Origin: Synergistaceae bacterium
GTDB lineage: Bacteria > Synergistota > Synergistia > Synergistales > Synergistaceae
Assembly (NCBI GenBank): GCA_031269245.1
Contig: JAISZL010000004.1
Location: 1-50,506 of the forward strand
Length of the DNA stretch: 50,506 nt
Direction of reading: 5' to 3'
Part shown: positions 40,826 to 50,449 of the stretch, one piece after another
Position numbering within the stretch: position 1 is the first letter of the stretch
Layout of the letters: each line of letters begins with the position of its first letter
Notes under the pieces: model-generated
What the model was told of the DNA's origin: nothing
Databases searched by the model: none
Seen by the model: the letters and a program-made list of their open reading frames with translations, nothing else
Translations under genes and position numbers: made by a program

Positions 40826-43153
40826 CTATCCCCTCGTAGTCTCGATGGTCCCGCTCATAAGGTTGATCCTCGCTATGATGCGGTACAGGTGTTCCAGATC
40901 CCACACTTGAAGCTCTATCACGAACCTGGTTCTCGTGCCGTTCACCACGGCGCCCCTTATGCTGGCTATCATCCCGTCCGTCTGGCTTATCGCAGCCCCC
41001 AGGTCCGCGAATACCCCAGCTCTGTCGTTGGCCTCCACCCTTATCCTCGCCGTGTATCTCGCGTCGCGTTTCTTCCCCCAACTGACCGAGACGCGCCTTT
41101 CGACCGGCGCCTTTTCGAGGTTGGCGCAGTCGTGGCGATGGACCGTGATGCCCCTGCTCTGCGTGACGCAGCCCACTATTTTGTCCCCCGGCACAGGACA
41201 GCAACACATGGAGAGCGAGACCAGCACCCCGCCGGCACCCTCTACTGAGACGACGGAATCGACCTCCTTCGGGATCTTCGCGGTGAGTTTCGACGGCATC
41301 TGGGCCGACTCCTCGTCGCGCGCTATATAGCCGTCCATTCGCGCTATCACGCCCTGCGCGCTGTGGTGAGCGTTGCCGACGGACATTATCAGGTCGTCCA
41401 CGCTGGAGCACGCGAGGTCGTTGGCCACGCGGTTCAACGCGTGGGTGAAATTGTCGAGGGACAGCCCCTTCCCGGGGTTCCTGCGCTGTATCTCCCTCTC
41501 CAGGAGCTCGCGTCCCCTGTCGAGATACCCGTCGCGCTCCGCCCTGTCTATCTGGCGGAAGTAGCTTCGTATTTTGTTCCTGGTCCTGTTGGATTTGGCT
41601 ATCTTGAGCCAATCCCGCGATGGCTTGCCCTGAGGGGAAGTCACTATCCTCACGATATCGCCGTTCTGCAGTATGTAGTCCATCGGAACTATCCGCCCGT
41701 TGACCATCGCGCCGACGCACTTGTGCCCGATCTCCGTGTGCACCGCATACGCGAAGTCTATCGGCGTCGACCCGGCGGGCACTGAGATAACCATACCCTG
41801 CGGGGTGAACACGAAGACCTCCGTCGAAAGGACGTCCGTCTTCAGGTGATCGAGAAAATCAGACGGCTCGGACTCGCTCTGGCTCTCAAGCGCCTGACGA
41901 ATCCATGAGAGCTTTATGTCCATGTCGGTGACCTTGCTCTTCTGTTCCTTGTACTGCCAGTGGGCAGCGATCCCATATTCCGCGAGGCGGTGCATCTCCC
42001 ACGTCCGTATCTGCACCTCCAGTGGGTCGCCCTCCGGCCCGACGACCGTCGAGTGCAGCGACTGGTACATGTTCCCCTTGGGGTTGGCGATATAGTCGTC
42101 GAACTGGCCCGGTATGGGCTTCCAGAGGGTATGGACGATGCCCAGCACCTGATAGCACTCCGCCAGGGTGTTCACGATGACGCGGAGTGCCAGGAGGTCA
42201 TAGATCTGATCCAGGGATAGGTTCTTGCGGTTCATTTTCTCGTATATGCTGTAGTAGTGTTTGGGGCGCCCTAGTATCTCGGCGCGGACGCCCTCGGCAC
42301 CAAGGCGCTCGCGCAGAATCTCCATGCCCTTCTTGAGGACGTTCTCGCTCTCCGGCATCTTCTTCCGCACCCGCCTGCGGATGTCGTAGTACATCTCGGG
42401 GTCTATCACCTTGAAGGACATGTCCTCGAGCTCCCTCTTTATATGGTAGATCCCGAGCCTGTGGGCCAGAGGGGCGTATATCTCGAGCGTCTCGTTGGCG
42501 ATGGCGATCTGCTTCTCACGCTTGTGGCCGGTTATCGTGCTCATGTTGTGCACCCGGTCAGCCAGCTTTATCAGAACGACGCGGATATCCTTCGCCATGA
42601 CGAGAAACATCTTGCGCAGGTTCTCCGCCTGATACTCCTCCACGTTCTTGAACGGAAGCCTTCCCAGCTTCGTCACCCCGTCGACTAGGGTGAGGACGTC
42701 CGGGCCGAACTTGGCTCCAAGATCCTCCGGAGTTATGGCGGTGTCCTCTATGACGTCGTGGAGCAGCGCCGCTATGAGGGTTTGGACGTCGAGCTGCATG
42801 TCCGAGAGCACGCTCGCTGCGCCGAGCGCGTGAACTATGTACGGGTCGTCATTGTGCCTGAGCTGGCTCCCGTGCGACTCCGCGGCGTACACGAAGGCAT
42901 CCCCCATCTGCATCAGATCCTCCTTCTGCAGATAGCGGGATGCCCTGTACCAAAGCTCCTGCCACGATCTTCTGACGCTTGCCGCGCGCTGCTGGGCCGG
43001 GATCCTGCCGATGTAGCTCTCCATCAGCGCCCTCATGGCGCGGTCCATGTTGAGCTTCACCGCGCCATGAACGTTTGTGGGTTTCAGCGGCTGCGGATCT
43101 TTACCGGCCTCCGCCGTCTCGCCGGAGCTTTTCGGAGTGTCCTCTTCGTCCAT
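40826..43153 (-). CDS. rel: Bifunctional (p)ppGpp synthetase/hydrolase (Rel/SpoT)
   Basis: This enzyme makes and degrades the stringent-response alarmone. The protein has 775 residues: an HD hydrolase domain with LIAALLHDVIEDT and KLADRVHNM (about 90-190), the synthetase domain with GRPKHYYSIYEKM and DLLALRVIV and YIANPKGNMYQSLHSTV, a TGS domain with VFVFTPQGMVISVPAGSTP, the CCCPVPGDKIVG zinc-finger-like/helical region, and a C-terminal ACT domain. Both catalytic halves appear intact, so it is the single long RSH. I chose the ATG at 43153; the longer frame upstream overlaps recJ. It is in an operon with recJ and dtd. Confidence 0.97.
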   Translation of the reverse strand: MDEEDTPKSSGETAEAGKDPQPLKPTNVHGAVKLNMDRAMRALMESYIGRIPAQQRAASVRRSWQELWYRASRYLQKEDLMQMGDAFVYAAESHGSQLRHNDDPYIVHALGAASVLSDMQLDVQTLIAALLHDVIEDTAITPEDLGAKFGPDVLTLVDGVTKLGRLPFKNVEEYQAENLRKMFLVMAKDIRVVLIKLADRVHNMSTITGHKREKQIAIANETLEIYAPLAHRLGIYHIKRELEDMSFKVIDPEMYYDIRRRVRKKMPESENVLKKGMEILRERLGAEGVRAEILGRPKHYYSIYEKMNRKNLSLDQIYDLLALRVIVNTLAECYQVLGIVHTLWKPIPGQFDDYIANPKGNMYQSLHSTVVGPEGDPLEVQIRTWEMHRLAEYGIAAHWQYKEQKSKVTDMDIKLSWIRQALESQSESEPSDFLDHLKTDVLSTEVFVFTPQGMVISVPAGSTPIDFAYAVHTEIGHKCVGAMVNGRIVPMDYILQNGDIVRIVTSPQGKPSRDWLKIAKSNRTRNKIRSYFRQIDRAERDGYLDRGRELLEREIQRRNPGKGLSLDNFTHALNRVANDLACSSVDDLIMSVGNAHHSAQGVIARMDGYIARDEESAQMPSKLTAKIPKEVDSVVSVEGAGGVLVSLSMCCCPVPGDKIVGCVTQSRGITVHRHDCANLEKAPVERRVSVSWGKKRDARYTARIRVEANDRAGVFADLGAAISQTDGMIASIRGAVVNGTRTRFVIELQVWDLEHLYRIIARINLMSGTIETTRG

Positions 43154-43161
43154 GTCCGTTT

Positions 43162-44838
43162 CTACGCTGCCCCCACGACTATTTTTTCGAGCACTAGCTG
43201 AAGGCTCTCGCTCGACCTCCAAAAGTTCACGCGAGGCTTGTAAACCCAGCCTGACGGAGAAACCTCGTTCCTCAGCAGGTGATCGCCGGAGAACCCGAGC
43301 AGCTCGCGCCCCTCCACGAATATCTTCACGTGATTGCCCTTCCTGCCCATCGGCTCGGCGCAGATATCGCCTCTGTGCGAGCAATAGAGCCTTGGATGCG
43401 GGTTGCCCACGCCGAACGGGCCGAGGCGCTCCGCGTCGCGCCAGGAGACCAGGTCGATCTCGGCGGGGGACCAACGGAGGATATCCTCCTTTTCCGGAAC
43501 GCACTCTATGTCGGACAGTATGTCCTCCAATTTGCGCTGCACGGACGGCCAGTTCACCGAGTCCACGCTGAACCCCGCAGCCATCCTGTGGCCTCCCCAG
43601 CTCATGAGGTCACCGGAGATCGAGGAGAGTATCGCCTCCGCGTCGACACCGGCCGGAACCCGCAGCGTGCCCCTGATGAGGGGTGTGTGGGCCGGGGCCG
43701 CCAGGACAACCGACGTGTTCCTCGAACAGCAGACCTGGCTCGCTACGCTGCTCAAGACCCCGGCGGGCCAGTCCTCCCCGTAGAGGACGTGCCTGGATTC
43801 GCCTCCGACCTTGCCTCTTTCTATGTCGCTGATTATTTTGGTCGACAGGTCGCGCCTTCGCCTGTTCAAATCTATCAGATCCTGGGCGTGCTGCTGCACG
43901 TCCCTGTTGGGGAAGAATATCTTCATCGACAGGTCCGCCAGCTCCAGCCTGCCCGCCGCGTTCAGGCACGGTATGATGCGCATCGACAGCGCATCGGTGT
44001 CCAGCGAGAGCACGTCGAGGTCGACGCCGCGCATAAGTGCCCGCAGGCCTGGACGCCTGCTTGAGCGGAGAATTTTCAAGCCTTCACGCACAATAGCCCG
44101 GTTGACCGGGGAGGACATGGGCACGCAGTCGGCTATGGTCGCCATCGCGGGGAGGTCGAGGTTGTCCGTCAGCCAATCTTTGGGAGCGAGCTCGTTCTTC
44201 CAGGCCCAACTCCACACGACACCGGCCGCGCAGAGTTTGCGCCCCTCCTCGTTCCCGTCGACGTGCGGATTTATCAGCGCATCGCTCGTCGCCAGCGCTC
44301 CTCTAGCCAGGTGATGGTCGAAAATAATCACCGGTATGCCGAACGACCTGGCGAGCTCCGCGGCCTCAACGTTCTGGGTGCCGCAGTCGACCACCACCAG
44401 AAGGTCGCACTTGCGGCTCGACTTCGCAAGCGTCCGAACCACACTGCCATGAAATCCGTAGCCCTGATTGTACCTGTGCGGGATGTAATACCGCACCCTC
44501 GCCCCGCGAAGCATGGCGAGCTCGATCATGAAGGTGGTGGAGGCTATCCCGTCGACGTCATAGTCCCCGTACACGACGATATTGCTGTTCTCCGAGACGG
44601 TGGACCATATCTCCCGCGCCGCGGCGGAACCGCTCCCCAGGTCGATCCTGTCCATCCAGTAGCCGAGATCGGGCTTGACCCACTTCAACCTCTCGTCCTG
44701 ATGGGAGCCCTCACCCACCCCCCGCATCCAGAGCAGGGACGCCATGAAGTCCGTGCAGCGGAACTCCCTGGCGATGCCCCCTATAGAGCCGTTCGGCTCC
44801 CACAAGCGCAGTTTTTCTTCAGAACACGAGGGGATCAA
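43162..44838 (-). CDS. recJ: Single-stranded-DNA-specific exonuclease RecJ
   Basis: RecJ degrades single-stranded DNA 5' to 3' in recombinational and mismatch repair. The 558-residue protein has the DHH-family motifs: VVYGDYDVDGIASTTF, LLVVVDCGTQN, IIFDHH (DHH) and NPHVDG, then the DHHA1 domain with LSSISGDLMSWGGHRMAAGF and a C-terminal OB-like part. I prefer the TTG at 44838, whose TTGA overlaps the LapA-gene stop; an ATG at 44901 would add 21 arginine-rich residues that mirror the end of the LapA gene. The end lies eight bases before rel. Length is normal. Confidence 0.94.
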   Translation of the reverse strand: MIPSCSEEKLRLWEPNGSIGGIAREFRCTDFMASLLWMRGVGEGSHQDERLKWVKPDLGYWMDRIDLGSGSAAAREIWSTVSENSNIVVYGDYDVDGIASTTFMIELAMLRGARVRYYIPHRYNQGYGFHGSVVRTLAKSSRKCDLLVVVDCGTQNVEAAELARSFGIPVIIFDHHLARGALATSDALINPHVDGNEEGRKLCAAGVVWSWAWKNELAPKDWLTDNLDLPAMATIADCVPMSSPVNRAIVREGLKILRSSRRPGLRALMRGVDLDVLSLDTDALSMRIIPCLNAAGRLELADLSMKIFFPNRDVQQHAQDLIDLNRRRRDLSTKIISDIERGKVGGESRHVLYGEDWPAGVLSSVASQVCCSRNTSVVLAAPAHTPLIRGTLRVPAGVDAEAILSSISGDLMSWGGHRMAAGFSVDSVNWPSVQRKLEDILSDIECVPEKEDILRWSPAEIDLVSWRDAERLGPFGVGNPHPRLYCSHRGDICAEPMGRKGNHVKIFVEGRELLGFSGDHLLRNEVSPSGWVYKPRVNFWRSSESLQLVLEKIVVGAA

Positions 44839-45278
44839 ACGGGACCCGTTCCCTTTTTCTCCAGATCCGGCCCATCGGACGGAGCGCGCTCGCTCTGACA
44901 TGGCTCGGCCTGGCAGACTCCCTCCAGCGGCGCGTTCGCCTCCGACAAAGCGTGTTCGTCCGAAGCGCCGTGGCCGGCTGGCGGAGCCACGTGCTGGAGT
45001 GCCCCCAGCAGGGATTTTTTCTCCTCCTCGAGGTCCGCTATCCTTTTGTTGAGATCCTTAGTTGTTTTTCGGTTCTTGGAGTAAGTTTCGAACGTGGCTA
45101 AAATGGAAAAGAGCCACATCAGAACGGCGCCCAGCGAGAAGAGAATGGCCTCCCAAACCCCCTGTGGAAAACTTCTCTCGAACATAAAAAAACTGACTGA
45201 TATCTCCGCCGCATTCTGAAACGCGTAAATTGCCGCAAGCAACATCGCCACCGCTATCGCAAGTATATAACTTCGCAT
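44835..45278 (-). CDS. LapA-domain inner-membrane protein
   Basis: A 147-residue membrane protein with two transmembrane helices (about 3-20 and 43-63), a basic and coiled-coil stretch (about 65-95, NRKTTKDLNKRIADLEEEKK) and an acidic/Ala-rich tail. The arrangement, with QNAAEISVSFFMF between the helices, matches the LapA (DUF1049) domain, whose enteric members assist lipopolysaccharide assembly by tuning LpxC turnover. An LpxB-like gene later in the same operon is consistent with an envelope role. It is the first gene of the operon and has a strong extended -10 promoter. Confidence 0.88.
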   Translation of the reverse strand: MRSYILAIAVAMLLAAIYAFQNAAEISVSFFMFERSFPQGVWEAILFSLGAVLMWLFSILATFETYSKNRKTTKDLNKRIADLEEEKKSLLGALQHVAPPAGHGASDEHALSEANAPLEGVCQAEPCQSERAPSDGPDLEKKGTGPV

Positions 45279-45314
45279 ATGAAGCGGGCACTTCCCTTCT
45301 TAAAAATTTTATTG

Positions 45315-45323
45315 ATTATAGCA
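45315..45323 (-). promoter_or_regulatory. Extended -10 promoter of the lapA-recJ-rel operon
   Basis: Read on the minus strand TGCTATAAT is a perfect extended -10, 37 bases before the LapA start. No strong -35 is visible. Confidence 0.6.
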
Positions 45324-45401
45324 CAAAACACAAACGTTAACGCTGGATACAACTGCTTGCGGCATAGTTTACCTTTTTCTTCACAATGCTTTTCGCTCAA
45401 T

Positions 45402-45430
45402 TTCGCAAAAGGCCGATTCACGTATATAAT
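45402..45430 (+). promoter_or_regulatory. Promoter of the aldolase gene
   Basis: TTCGCA (45402-45407) and TATAAT (45425-45430) are 17 bases apart, 58 bases before the aldolase ATG. The -10 is perfect and the -35 matches four of six bases. Confidence 0.6.
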
Positions 45431-45487
45431 TTCAACTATATCATTTCGCAATGTAAGATAACCATTAAAAGACAGGGAGGAATCATC

Positions 45488-46534
45488 ATGCCAAATACAA
45501 TTGATCTGCTGGGTGACAAAGCCGAGAGCATCCTGAACCACAAATGCGCCATAGCGAAGGAGACGTTATGCCTTCCCGGCCCCGACTACCTCGACAGGGC
45601 GTGGGCGTACTCCGACCGGCCGAACAGGGTGCTGGGTTCTCTGGCTGCCCTCTACAACACGGGCAGCCTCGCCGGCACCGGCTATGTCTCCATCCTTCCG
45701 GTCGATCAGGGCATCGAGCACAGCGCCGGCGCCAGTTTCTCGCCGAACCCGATGTACTTCGACCCCGAGAACATCGTCAAACTGGCCATAGAAGCGGGAT
45801 GCAACGCTGTTGCCAGCACGCTCGGGGTGCTCGGCATGACCGCACGGAAGTACGCGCACAGGGTTCCCTATGTCGTCAAGATAAATCACAACGAGTTGCT
45901 CACCTACCCCAACAAACACGACCAGATCCTCTTCGCGTCCGTTGAACAGGCGTGGAACATGGGGGCCGCCGCAATCGGCGCCACCATCTACTTCGGAAGC
46001 GAGGAGTCCGGCCGCCAGATCGTCGAGATCAGCCAGGCGTTCGAGCGCGCCCACGAACTGGGCATGGCGACCATACTCTGGTGCTACCTGCGCAACAACG
46101 CATTCAGCGCGCGGGACGCGGACTACCATCTCGCGGCAGACCTCACGGGTCAGGCCAATCACATCGGCGTGACAATAGAGGCCGACATCATCAAACAGAA
46201 GCTGCCGGAGAACAACGGCGGCTTCACCGCTCTCAAATTCGGCAAATCATCCCCGCGAATGTACGACAAACTATCCACCGACCACCCGATCGACCTGACG
46301 CGCTACCAACTCCTGAACTGCTACTCCGGCAGGATCGCTCTCATCAACTCGGGCGGCGCCTCGGGGAATAACGATCTGGCCGAGGCGGTGTACACGGCGG
46401 CGGTAAACAAGCGTGCCGGCGGAAGCGGACTCATCTTAGGGCGCAAGGCGTTTCAGAAGCCGTTCGGCGAAGGTGCGGAACTCATAAGGGCGGTGCAGTC
46501 CGTCTACCTGGATCCCCAAATCACGATAGCGTGA
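45488..46534 (+). CDS. Class I fructose-bisphosphate aldolase (FbaB/DhnA type)
   Basis: This enzyme cleaves fructose 1,6-bisphosphate, or condenses trioses in gluconeogenesis, through a Schiff-base lysine. The 348-residue protein belongs to the DhnA/FbaB family: [20 protein letters not shown] near residue 70 and [15 protein letters not shown] in the middle, [17 protein letters not shown] and [16 protein letters not shown] near the end. The chosen ATG has GGGAGGAATCATC upstream, an ideal site, and an A+T-rich promoter region. It stands alone on the plus strand between the LapA operon and the chemoreceptor. With gap-pgk-tpiA it covers the middle of glycolysis. Confidence 0.95.
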   Translation: MPNTIDLLGDKAESILNHKCAIAKETLCLPGPDYLDRAWAYSDRPNRVLGSLAALYNTGSLAGTGYVSILPVDQGIEHSAGASFSPNPMYFDPENIVKLAIEAGCNAVASTLGVLGMTARKYAHRVPYVVKINHNELLTYPNKHDQILFASVEQAWNMGAAAIGATIYFGSEESGRQIVEISQAFERAHELGMATILWCYLRNNAFSARDADYHLAADLTGQANHIGVTIEADIIKQKLPENNGGFTALKFGKSSPRMYDKLSTDHPIDLTRYQLLNCYSGRIALINSGGASGNNDLAEAVYTAAVNKRAGGSGLILGRKAFQKPFGEGAELIRAVQSVYLDPQITIA

Positions 46535-46543
46535 CGTCTCAGC

Positions 46544-46576
46544 GAAGCGGCGGCCTCACCATGAGGCCGCCGCTTC
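46544..46576. terminator. 15-bp perfect hairpin after the aldolase gene
   Basis: GAAGCGGCGGCCTCA pairs perfectly with TGAGGCCGCCGCTTC around a three-base loop, ten bases after the aldolase stop and 38 bases before the end of the convergent chemoreceptor. No T-run follows on the plus strand; it may serve as a bidirectional barrier. Confidence 0.6.
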
Positions 46577-46613
46577 GTGCCGGCGCGTCTGGTTCAGGAC
46601 CTGGTTTTTCGGA

Positions 46614-48398
46614 TTATCCCCGCGCCCTCAAAGCAAGGCGGCCGTTTTTCTTGGTGTTACGCGCGGACACGTTGTTTATCTTGAAGAAATTCAGCTCACC
46701 TTGCAACGTATCCGCTAGAGACGTCAGGTCGTTGGCGCCAGTTGCCATGCGTTCGGCCGCCACCGCCACGTCTCCAATCCCGGAGCGGATGAACTCCCCC
46801 GCCTCGGCGGTGTTCCTGACCTTTGCCGTTATGCTCTCCACCGATTCAGCGATCTCCTCGCTCGAGGCAGCCTGCTCCTGCGATATAGCGGCAAGGTCCT
46901 GAGTGGCCCCGGCTATGTCCTTCAGGAACGAGAGCATGTTCTTTATGATATCCTCCGTCTCGCGCGACAGTTCCTTGGCCTCCTCCGATGCCTGCGCGTT
47001 GTCGAGGGAGATTCTCACTACGTGGTCGAGGTCGGCGGTTATGGTCTTGGCCAGCTCCTGGATGTTTTTGGCCGCGGAGTTGCTGTCCTCGGCCAGCTTA
47101 CGTACCTCTTCCGCCACCACCGCGAAACCCCGGCCGGCGTCGCCCGCTCTGGCGGCCTCTATAGCCGCGTTCAGAGCCAACAGATTGGTCTGGTCGGCGA
47201 TGCTGCCTATCTGAGTCACGAAGCTCTGTATCTGCCTCGTGCGTTCCCCCAGCTCCTGGACGGATTTGGCGGCCTCCGACACGTTGCCGGCGACGCCGTC
47301 TATGCCCTCCACGGCTTTTTGAACCGAGGCCATGCCGCTCTCCCCAGCCGACATGGCCTCTTCGACCTTGCGCGCGATGTCGGTTCCGCGCTCCGCCGTA
47401 GCCTGCGCCCCCGACGCGACCTCCTGGACGGAGGTGTTGACCTGCTCGCCGGTGCTAGCCAGCGCCTCCAGGTTGACGCTCATGTTGTCTACGTTGGCCT
47501 TGAACTCCTCGACCGAGGCGTTAGTCTCCTCAGCCAGAGACGAGAAGTCCTGTGCCGTGTCGTTGATGTCGCCGCTTGCCTCCTTGACGGAGCCGATGAT
47601 CTGGGTCAGGTTGTTCGCCATGCCCTGCAGGCACTGCCCCATCACGGCTATTTCGTCCTTGCCGTCCGTGTCGAATTGTCCGCAGAGATCTCCCTGCGCA
47701 AACTGCATTATGTTCTGCCCCGTCTTCTTGACAGGCCCGGTTATCGTCCTGGCTATCAGCACGGATAGGACGAGGCCGATGACCAGCGCCGCCACCGACA
47801 CGACCAGCGCCTCCAGCTGATCCGCTTTGGCGTTATTGGCGCCTTCCTCGCTCTCCTCGTCCGCGAACTTCACGAGCAGCCTGGCCAAGTCGTCGAGGTT
47901 GCCGATGTACTCGTTCTGGCTGAGCGTTATGTCCCCCTGGATGTTCACCCTGCGGTACATGTTCTTTATGGCATCCTCGTCGCCGGCCATCGCGGTGGCG
48001 ATGACCTCGTCCTGTTTGGCCGCCGCGATTGCCCTGCTCTTAATAATCTTATCGAAAATGACCCTCCCCTCGCTGCTAACTATCCTCTTATCATAGCTCT
48101 CGAACAGCTCCGAGAGCGTGGCCCTGTCACTCTTTATCCTATCGGCTATGCTCTTCCTGCCCTCCGCCTCATAATCGAGCATGCGGGTGACACAGCGCCT
48201 GATCTCGCCCGCGATATACTTGGCGTCCAGGATCCTCATCGCCGGCTTCGCGTAATCCTTGTATATCAGGTTCGCGCTCGTCTCGATTTTTTCACTGGTC
48301 ATGTACCCCATGTAAAATATGGTCATTTGCAAGACGACCATGACCGTGGTTAAGAGAAGAACCTTCGTCATTATGCTCAAGTTTCTGTAAACCCGCAT
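46614..48398 (-). CDS. Methyl-accepting chemotaxis protein
   Basis: A 594-residue transmembrane chemoreceptor. The ATG at 48398 follows GGGGGCGGTGTT. TM1 is about residues 12-33, the periplasmic ligand part (four-helix-bundle type, about 35-183) has no family I recognise, TM2 about 184-206, then a HAMP domain (about 207-260) and the cytoplasmic signalling domain. The hairpin tip is [20 protein letters not shown] with [20 protein letters not shown]. The protein ends [20 protein letters not shown] and has no NWETF-like pentapeptide. Its ligand and the rest of the chemotaxis genes are not in this window. Confidence 0.95.
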   Translation of the reverse strand: MRVYRNLSIMTKVLLLTTVMVVLQMTIFYMGYMTSEKIETSANLIYKDYAKPAMRILDAKYIAGEIRRCVTRMLDYEAEGRKSIADRIKSDRATLSELFESYDKRIVSSEGRVIFDKIIKSRAIAAAKQDEVIATAMAGDEDAIKNMYRRVNIQGDITLSQNEYIGNLDDLARLLVKFADEESEEGANNAKADQLEALVVSVAALVIGLVLSVLIARTITGPVKKTGQNIMQFAQGDLCGQFDTDGKDEIAVMGQCLQGMANNLTQIIGSVKEASGDINDTAQDFSSLAEETNASVEEFKANVDNMSVNLEALASTGEQVNTSVQEVASGAQATAERGTDIARKVEEAMSAGESGMASVQKAVEGIDGVAGNVSEAAKSVQELGERTRQIQSFVTQIGSIADQTNLLALNAAIEAARAGDAGRGFAVVAEEVRKLAEDSNSAAKNIQELAKTITADLDHVVRISLDNAQASEEAKELSRETEDIIKNMLSFLKDIAGATQDLAAISQEQAASSEEIAESVESITAKVRNTAEAGEFIRSGIGDVAVAAERMATGANDLTSLADTLQGELNFFKINNVSARNTKKNGRLALRARG

Positions 48399-48564
48399 AA
48401 CACCGCCCCCTTTTGCGGATAATATTTTAAAAATTATGATATATCCGGGGGATGGAGGCCGCAAAGTGTAATTGCCTGAAAAAATCTGGATGATAAAACT
48501 GAATCGCTCACCGGCCTGGGTGGTCATGCCGGCCTCGGACGCGGCCAGCTTTATCAGTGCCTCC

Positions 48565-48592
48565 TTAACGCAACTTTAACTTTGGCGTAATC
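48565..48592 (+). promoter_or_regulatory. Pho-box-like direct repeats upstream of the phosphatase
   Basis: TTAACG (48565), TTAACT (48576) and GTAATC (48587) recur every 11 bases, the spacing and sequence of TT(A/T)ACA-type PhoP boxes of Bacillus and close to the 11-bp PHO box rhythm of enteric bacteria. They are about 65-90 bases before the ATG. A pair of GTAACA words at 48612 and 48622 is 10 bases apart. Confidence 0.5.
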
Positions 48593-48652
48593 TTGCCGAC
48601 ATGAGACATTGGTAACATGACGTAACAAACTATCATGGAGGTGTTGGTTATC

Positions 48653-50398
48653 ATGTCGTTATGGAGATCATCGCTCGCAATCTGTATCCTCGTGCCGTCG
48701 CTCGCATCGCTTCCCGTGCCCGCTCCGGCCGCCGAGCCCGAGCTCGTAGTGCTTCCCATCGACAGGGCCAAATTCTTGGCCGGACAGAAGTTCGATCTGG
48801 AGGTCGAACTTCGCGGAGCGGGCGACGGCGAGATCAAACTTCTGATTGACGGAGCGGACGCCGCGAAGTTCTTCGGCCGGGAGCCGACGGTCAAACGCGG
48901 TGAGGCCTTGAGCGGCTGCCGATTTGACGGCGTTGCCCTGAACAAGGCCGGGGCCGTCAGGGTGGAGGCTTTGGCCACGTCTGGGGGCAGGACGTACAAA
49001 AAGAGCGTGGGCTACGTCGTCGCCGCCCCTCAGCCGCAGGCGGCGAAGAACGTAATCCTGTTCATAGGCGATGGCATGGGGCTTCCCAGCCGGCAGATGG
49101 CGCGCATACTGTCCAAGGGGATAACGCAGGGAAAGTACAACGGGCTTCTAGACATGGAGCTGCTGGACGAGGGGACGGCGCTCATAAACACGTCGGGATA
49201 CGACTCGCTGGTCACCGACTCCGCTAACAGCGCGTCCGCTTACGCCACAGGACACAAGTCCGTCGTGAACGCGATGGGAGTCTATGAGAACTCCGACCCC
49301 GATCCACTGGCCCACCCCAAGGTGGAGAACATAGCGGAGCTGGTGAAGCGCACGCGCGGCATGTCCGTCGGCCTGGTGACCACGTCTAACGTCACCGACG
49401 CGACGCCGGCCGCGATGGTGGCTCATACGAGGCGGCGCGCGGAGCAGAACTTCATCGCCGGCGAGATGCTGAAGGCCGACGTCGTCATGGGTGGTGGCTC
49501 GTGGCAGTTCATACCTCAGAGCTCTCCGGGCTCACGCCGCAAGGACGACCGCAACCTGGTGGAGGAGTTCAAGTCGAAGGGTTACGCGTTCGCCGGGACC
49601 CGCGGCGAGCTCGCGTCCATCGACAGCGGCAGGATACTGGGGCTCTTCAACCTGGACAACATGAACGTATACCTGGACAGGGAGATATTGAAGGATCCCA
49701 GAGTTCTCGGCGGTTTCACCGACCAGCCGGGCCTGGTCGAGATGACGCGGAAGGCCATCGGCGCGCTCAGCAAAAACGAAAACGGATTCTTCCTGATGGT
49801 TGAGGGCGCGTGCATCGACAAGCAGCTTCACGCGATGGATTGGGAACGCTCCGCCTACGACACGATAGAGTTCGACAAGGCGATAGCCGCGGCGCGCGAG
49901 TTCGCGGCAAAGGATGGGTCTACGCTGATCCTGGCGACGGCTGACCACTCCCACGGGGTCAGCATAATGGGTACATACCACGAGCGCGACGGCAAAACCG
50001 GCCGCGAGGCTGTCCGCACCTACGCCAACTCGATATACCCGACATTCCTGGACGCCGACGGCGACGGCTTCCCTGACGACCCCGCACCCGACGTGACGCT
50101 CGCCATAGGGTATGCCAACCATCCTGACTACTACGAGGATTTCAAATTCCGCAAAAAACCGGCATCACCGGCGATAATGTCCGGGGGCGCGGCCATAGCC
50201 AATGAGGCGCGGGCCCGCGGCGGGGTGATGTACATGGGCAACATACCCGTCAGCGAGTCCCAGGAGGTTCACACCGCCGATGACGTGCCGCTCTCGGCCG
50301 CTGGGCCCGGCGCGGATTATTTCAGGGGGGTCATGGACAATACAGAGGTGTTCTTCGGCATCGTGAGAGCCCTTGGAATAGACCTGACGAAGAAATAG
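48653..50398 (+). CDS. Secreted alkaline phosphatase (PhoA family)
   Basis: A 581-residue exported phosphomonoesterase. The ATG at 48653 follows GGAGGTG; residues 1-27 are a signal peptide ending PAPAA. A non-catalytic N-terminal domain (about 29-127) of beta-rich look precedes the phosphatase domain: metal ligand Asp140 in FIGDGMGLPS, catalytic Ser190 in LVTDSANSASAYATGHK, VEGACIDKQLHAMDW, ADHSHGVS and EVHTADDVPLSA near the end. A DxDxDG calcium-loop-like motif (DADGDGFPDD) lies at 467-476. The Pho-like boxes upstream suggest induction by phosphate starvation. It is divergent from the chemoreceptor with a 254-base shared upstream region. Confidence 0.95.
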   Translation: MSLWRSSLAICILVPSLASLPVPAPAAEPELVVLPIDRAKFLAGQKFDLEVELRGAGDGEIKLLIDGADAAKFFGREPTVKRGEALSGCRFDGVALNKAGAVRVEALATSGGRTYKKSVGYVVAAPQPQAAKNVILFIGDGMGLPSRQMARILSKGITQGKYNGLLDMELLDEGTALINTSGYDSLVTDSANSASAYATGHKSVVNAMGVYENSDPDPLAHPKVENIAELVKRTRGMSVGLVTTSNVTDATPAAMVAHTRRRAEQNFIAGEMLKADVVMGGGSWQFIPQSSPGSRRKDDRNLVEEFKSKGYAFAGTRGELASIDSGRILGLFNLDNMNVYLDREILKDPRVLGGFTDQPGLVEMTRKAIGALSKNENGFFLMVEGACIDKQLHAMDWERSAYDTIEFDKAIAAAREFAAKDGSTLILATADHSHGVSIMGTYHERDGKTGREAVRTYANSIYPTFLDADGDGFPDDPAPDVTLAIGYANHPDYYEDFKFRKKPASPAIMSGGAAIANEARARGGVMYMGNIPVSESQEVHTADDVPLSAAGPGADYFRGVMDNTEVFFGIVRALGIDLTKK

Positions 50399-50426
50399 TC
50401 GATGCTTAAAACACACATCACCATGA

Positions 50427-50449
50427 GAGAGGCCGCTCCTTGGCCTCTC
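50427..50449 (+). terminator. Hairpin after the alkaline phosphatase gene
   Basis: GAGAGGCC and GGCCTCTC form an 8-bp stem around GCTCCTT, 28 bases after the stop codon. The following CTCTCC is not a T-run, so it is a weak terminator candidate. Confidence 0.5.

Noticed and set aside
48399-48570. Upstream extension of the chemoreceptor, or a gene remnant, on the minus strand
   Set aside because: The frame is open and begins [15 protein letters not shown] after a ribosome-binding-like AAGGAGG, but has no start codon there, overlaps the Pho-like boxes, and the chemoreceptor has a good start at 48398.
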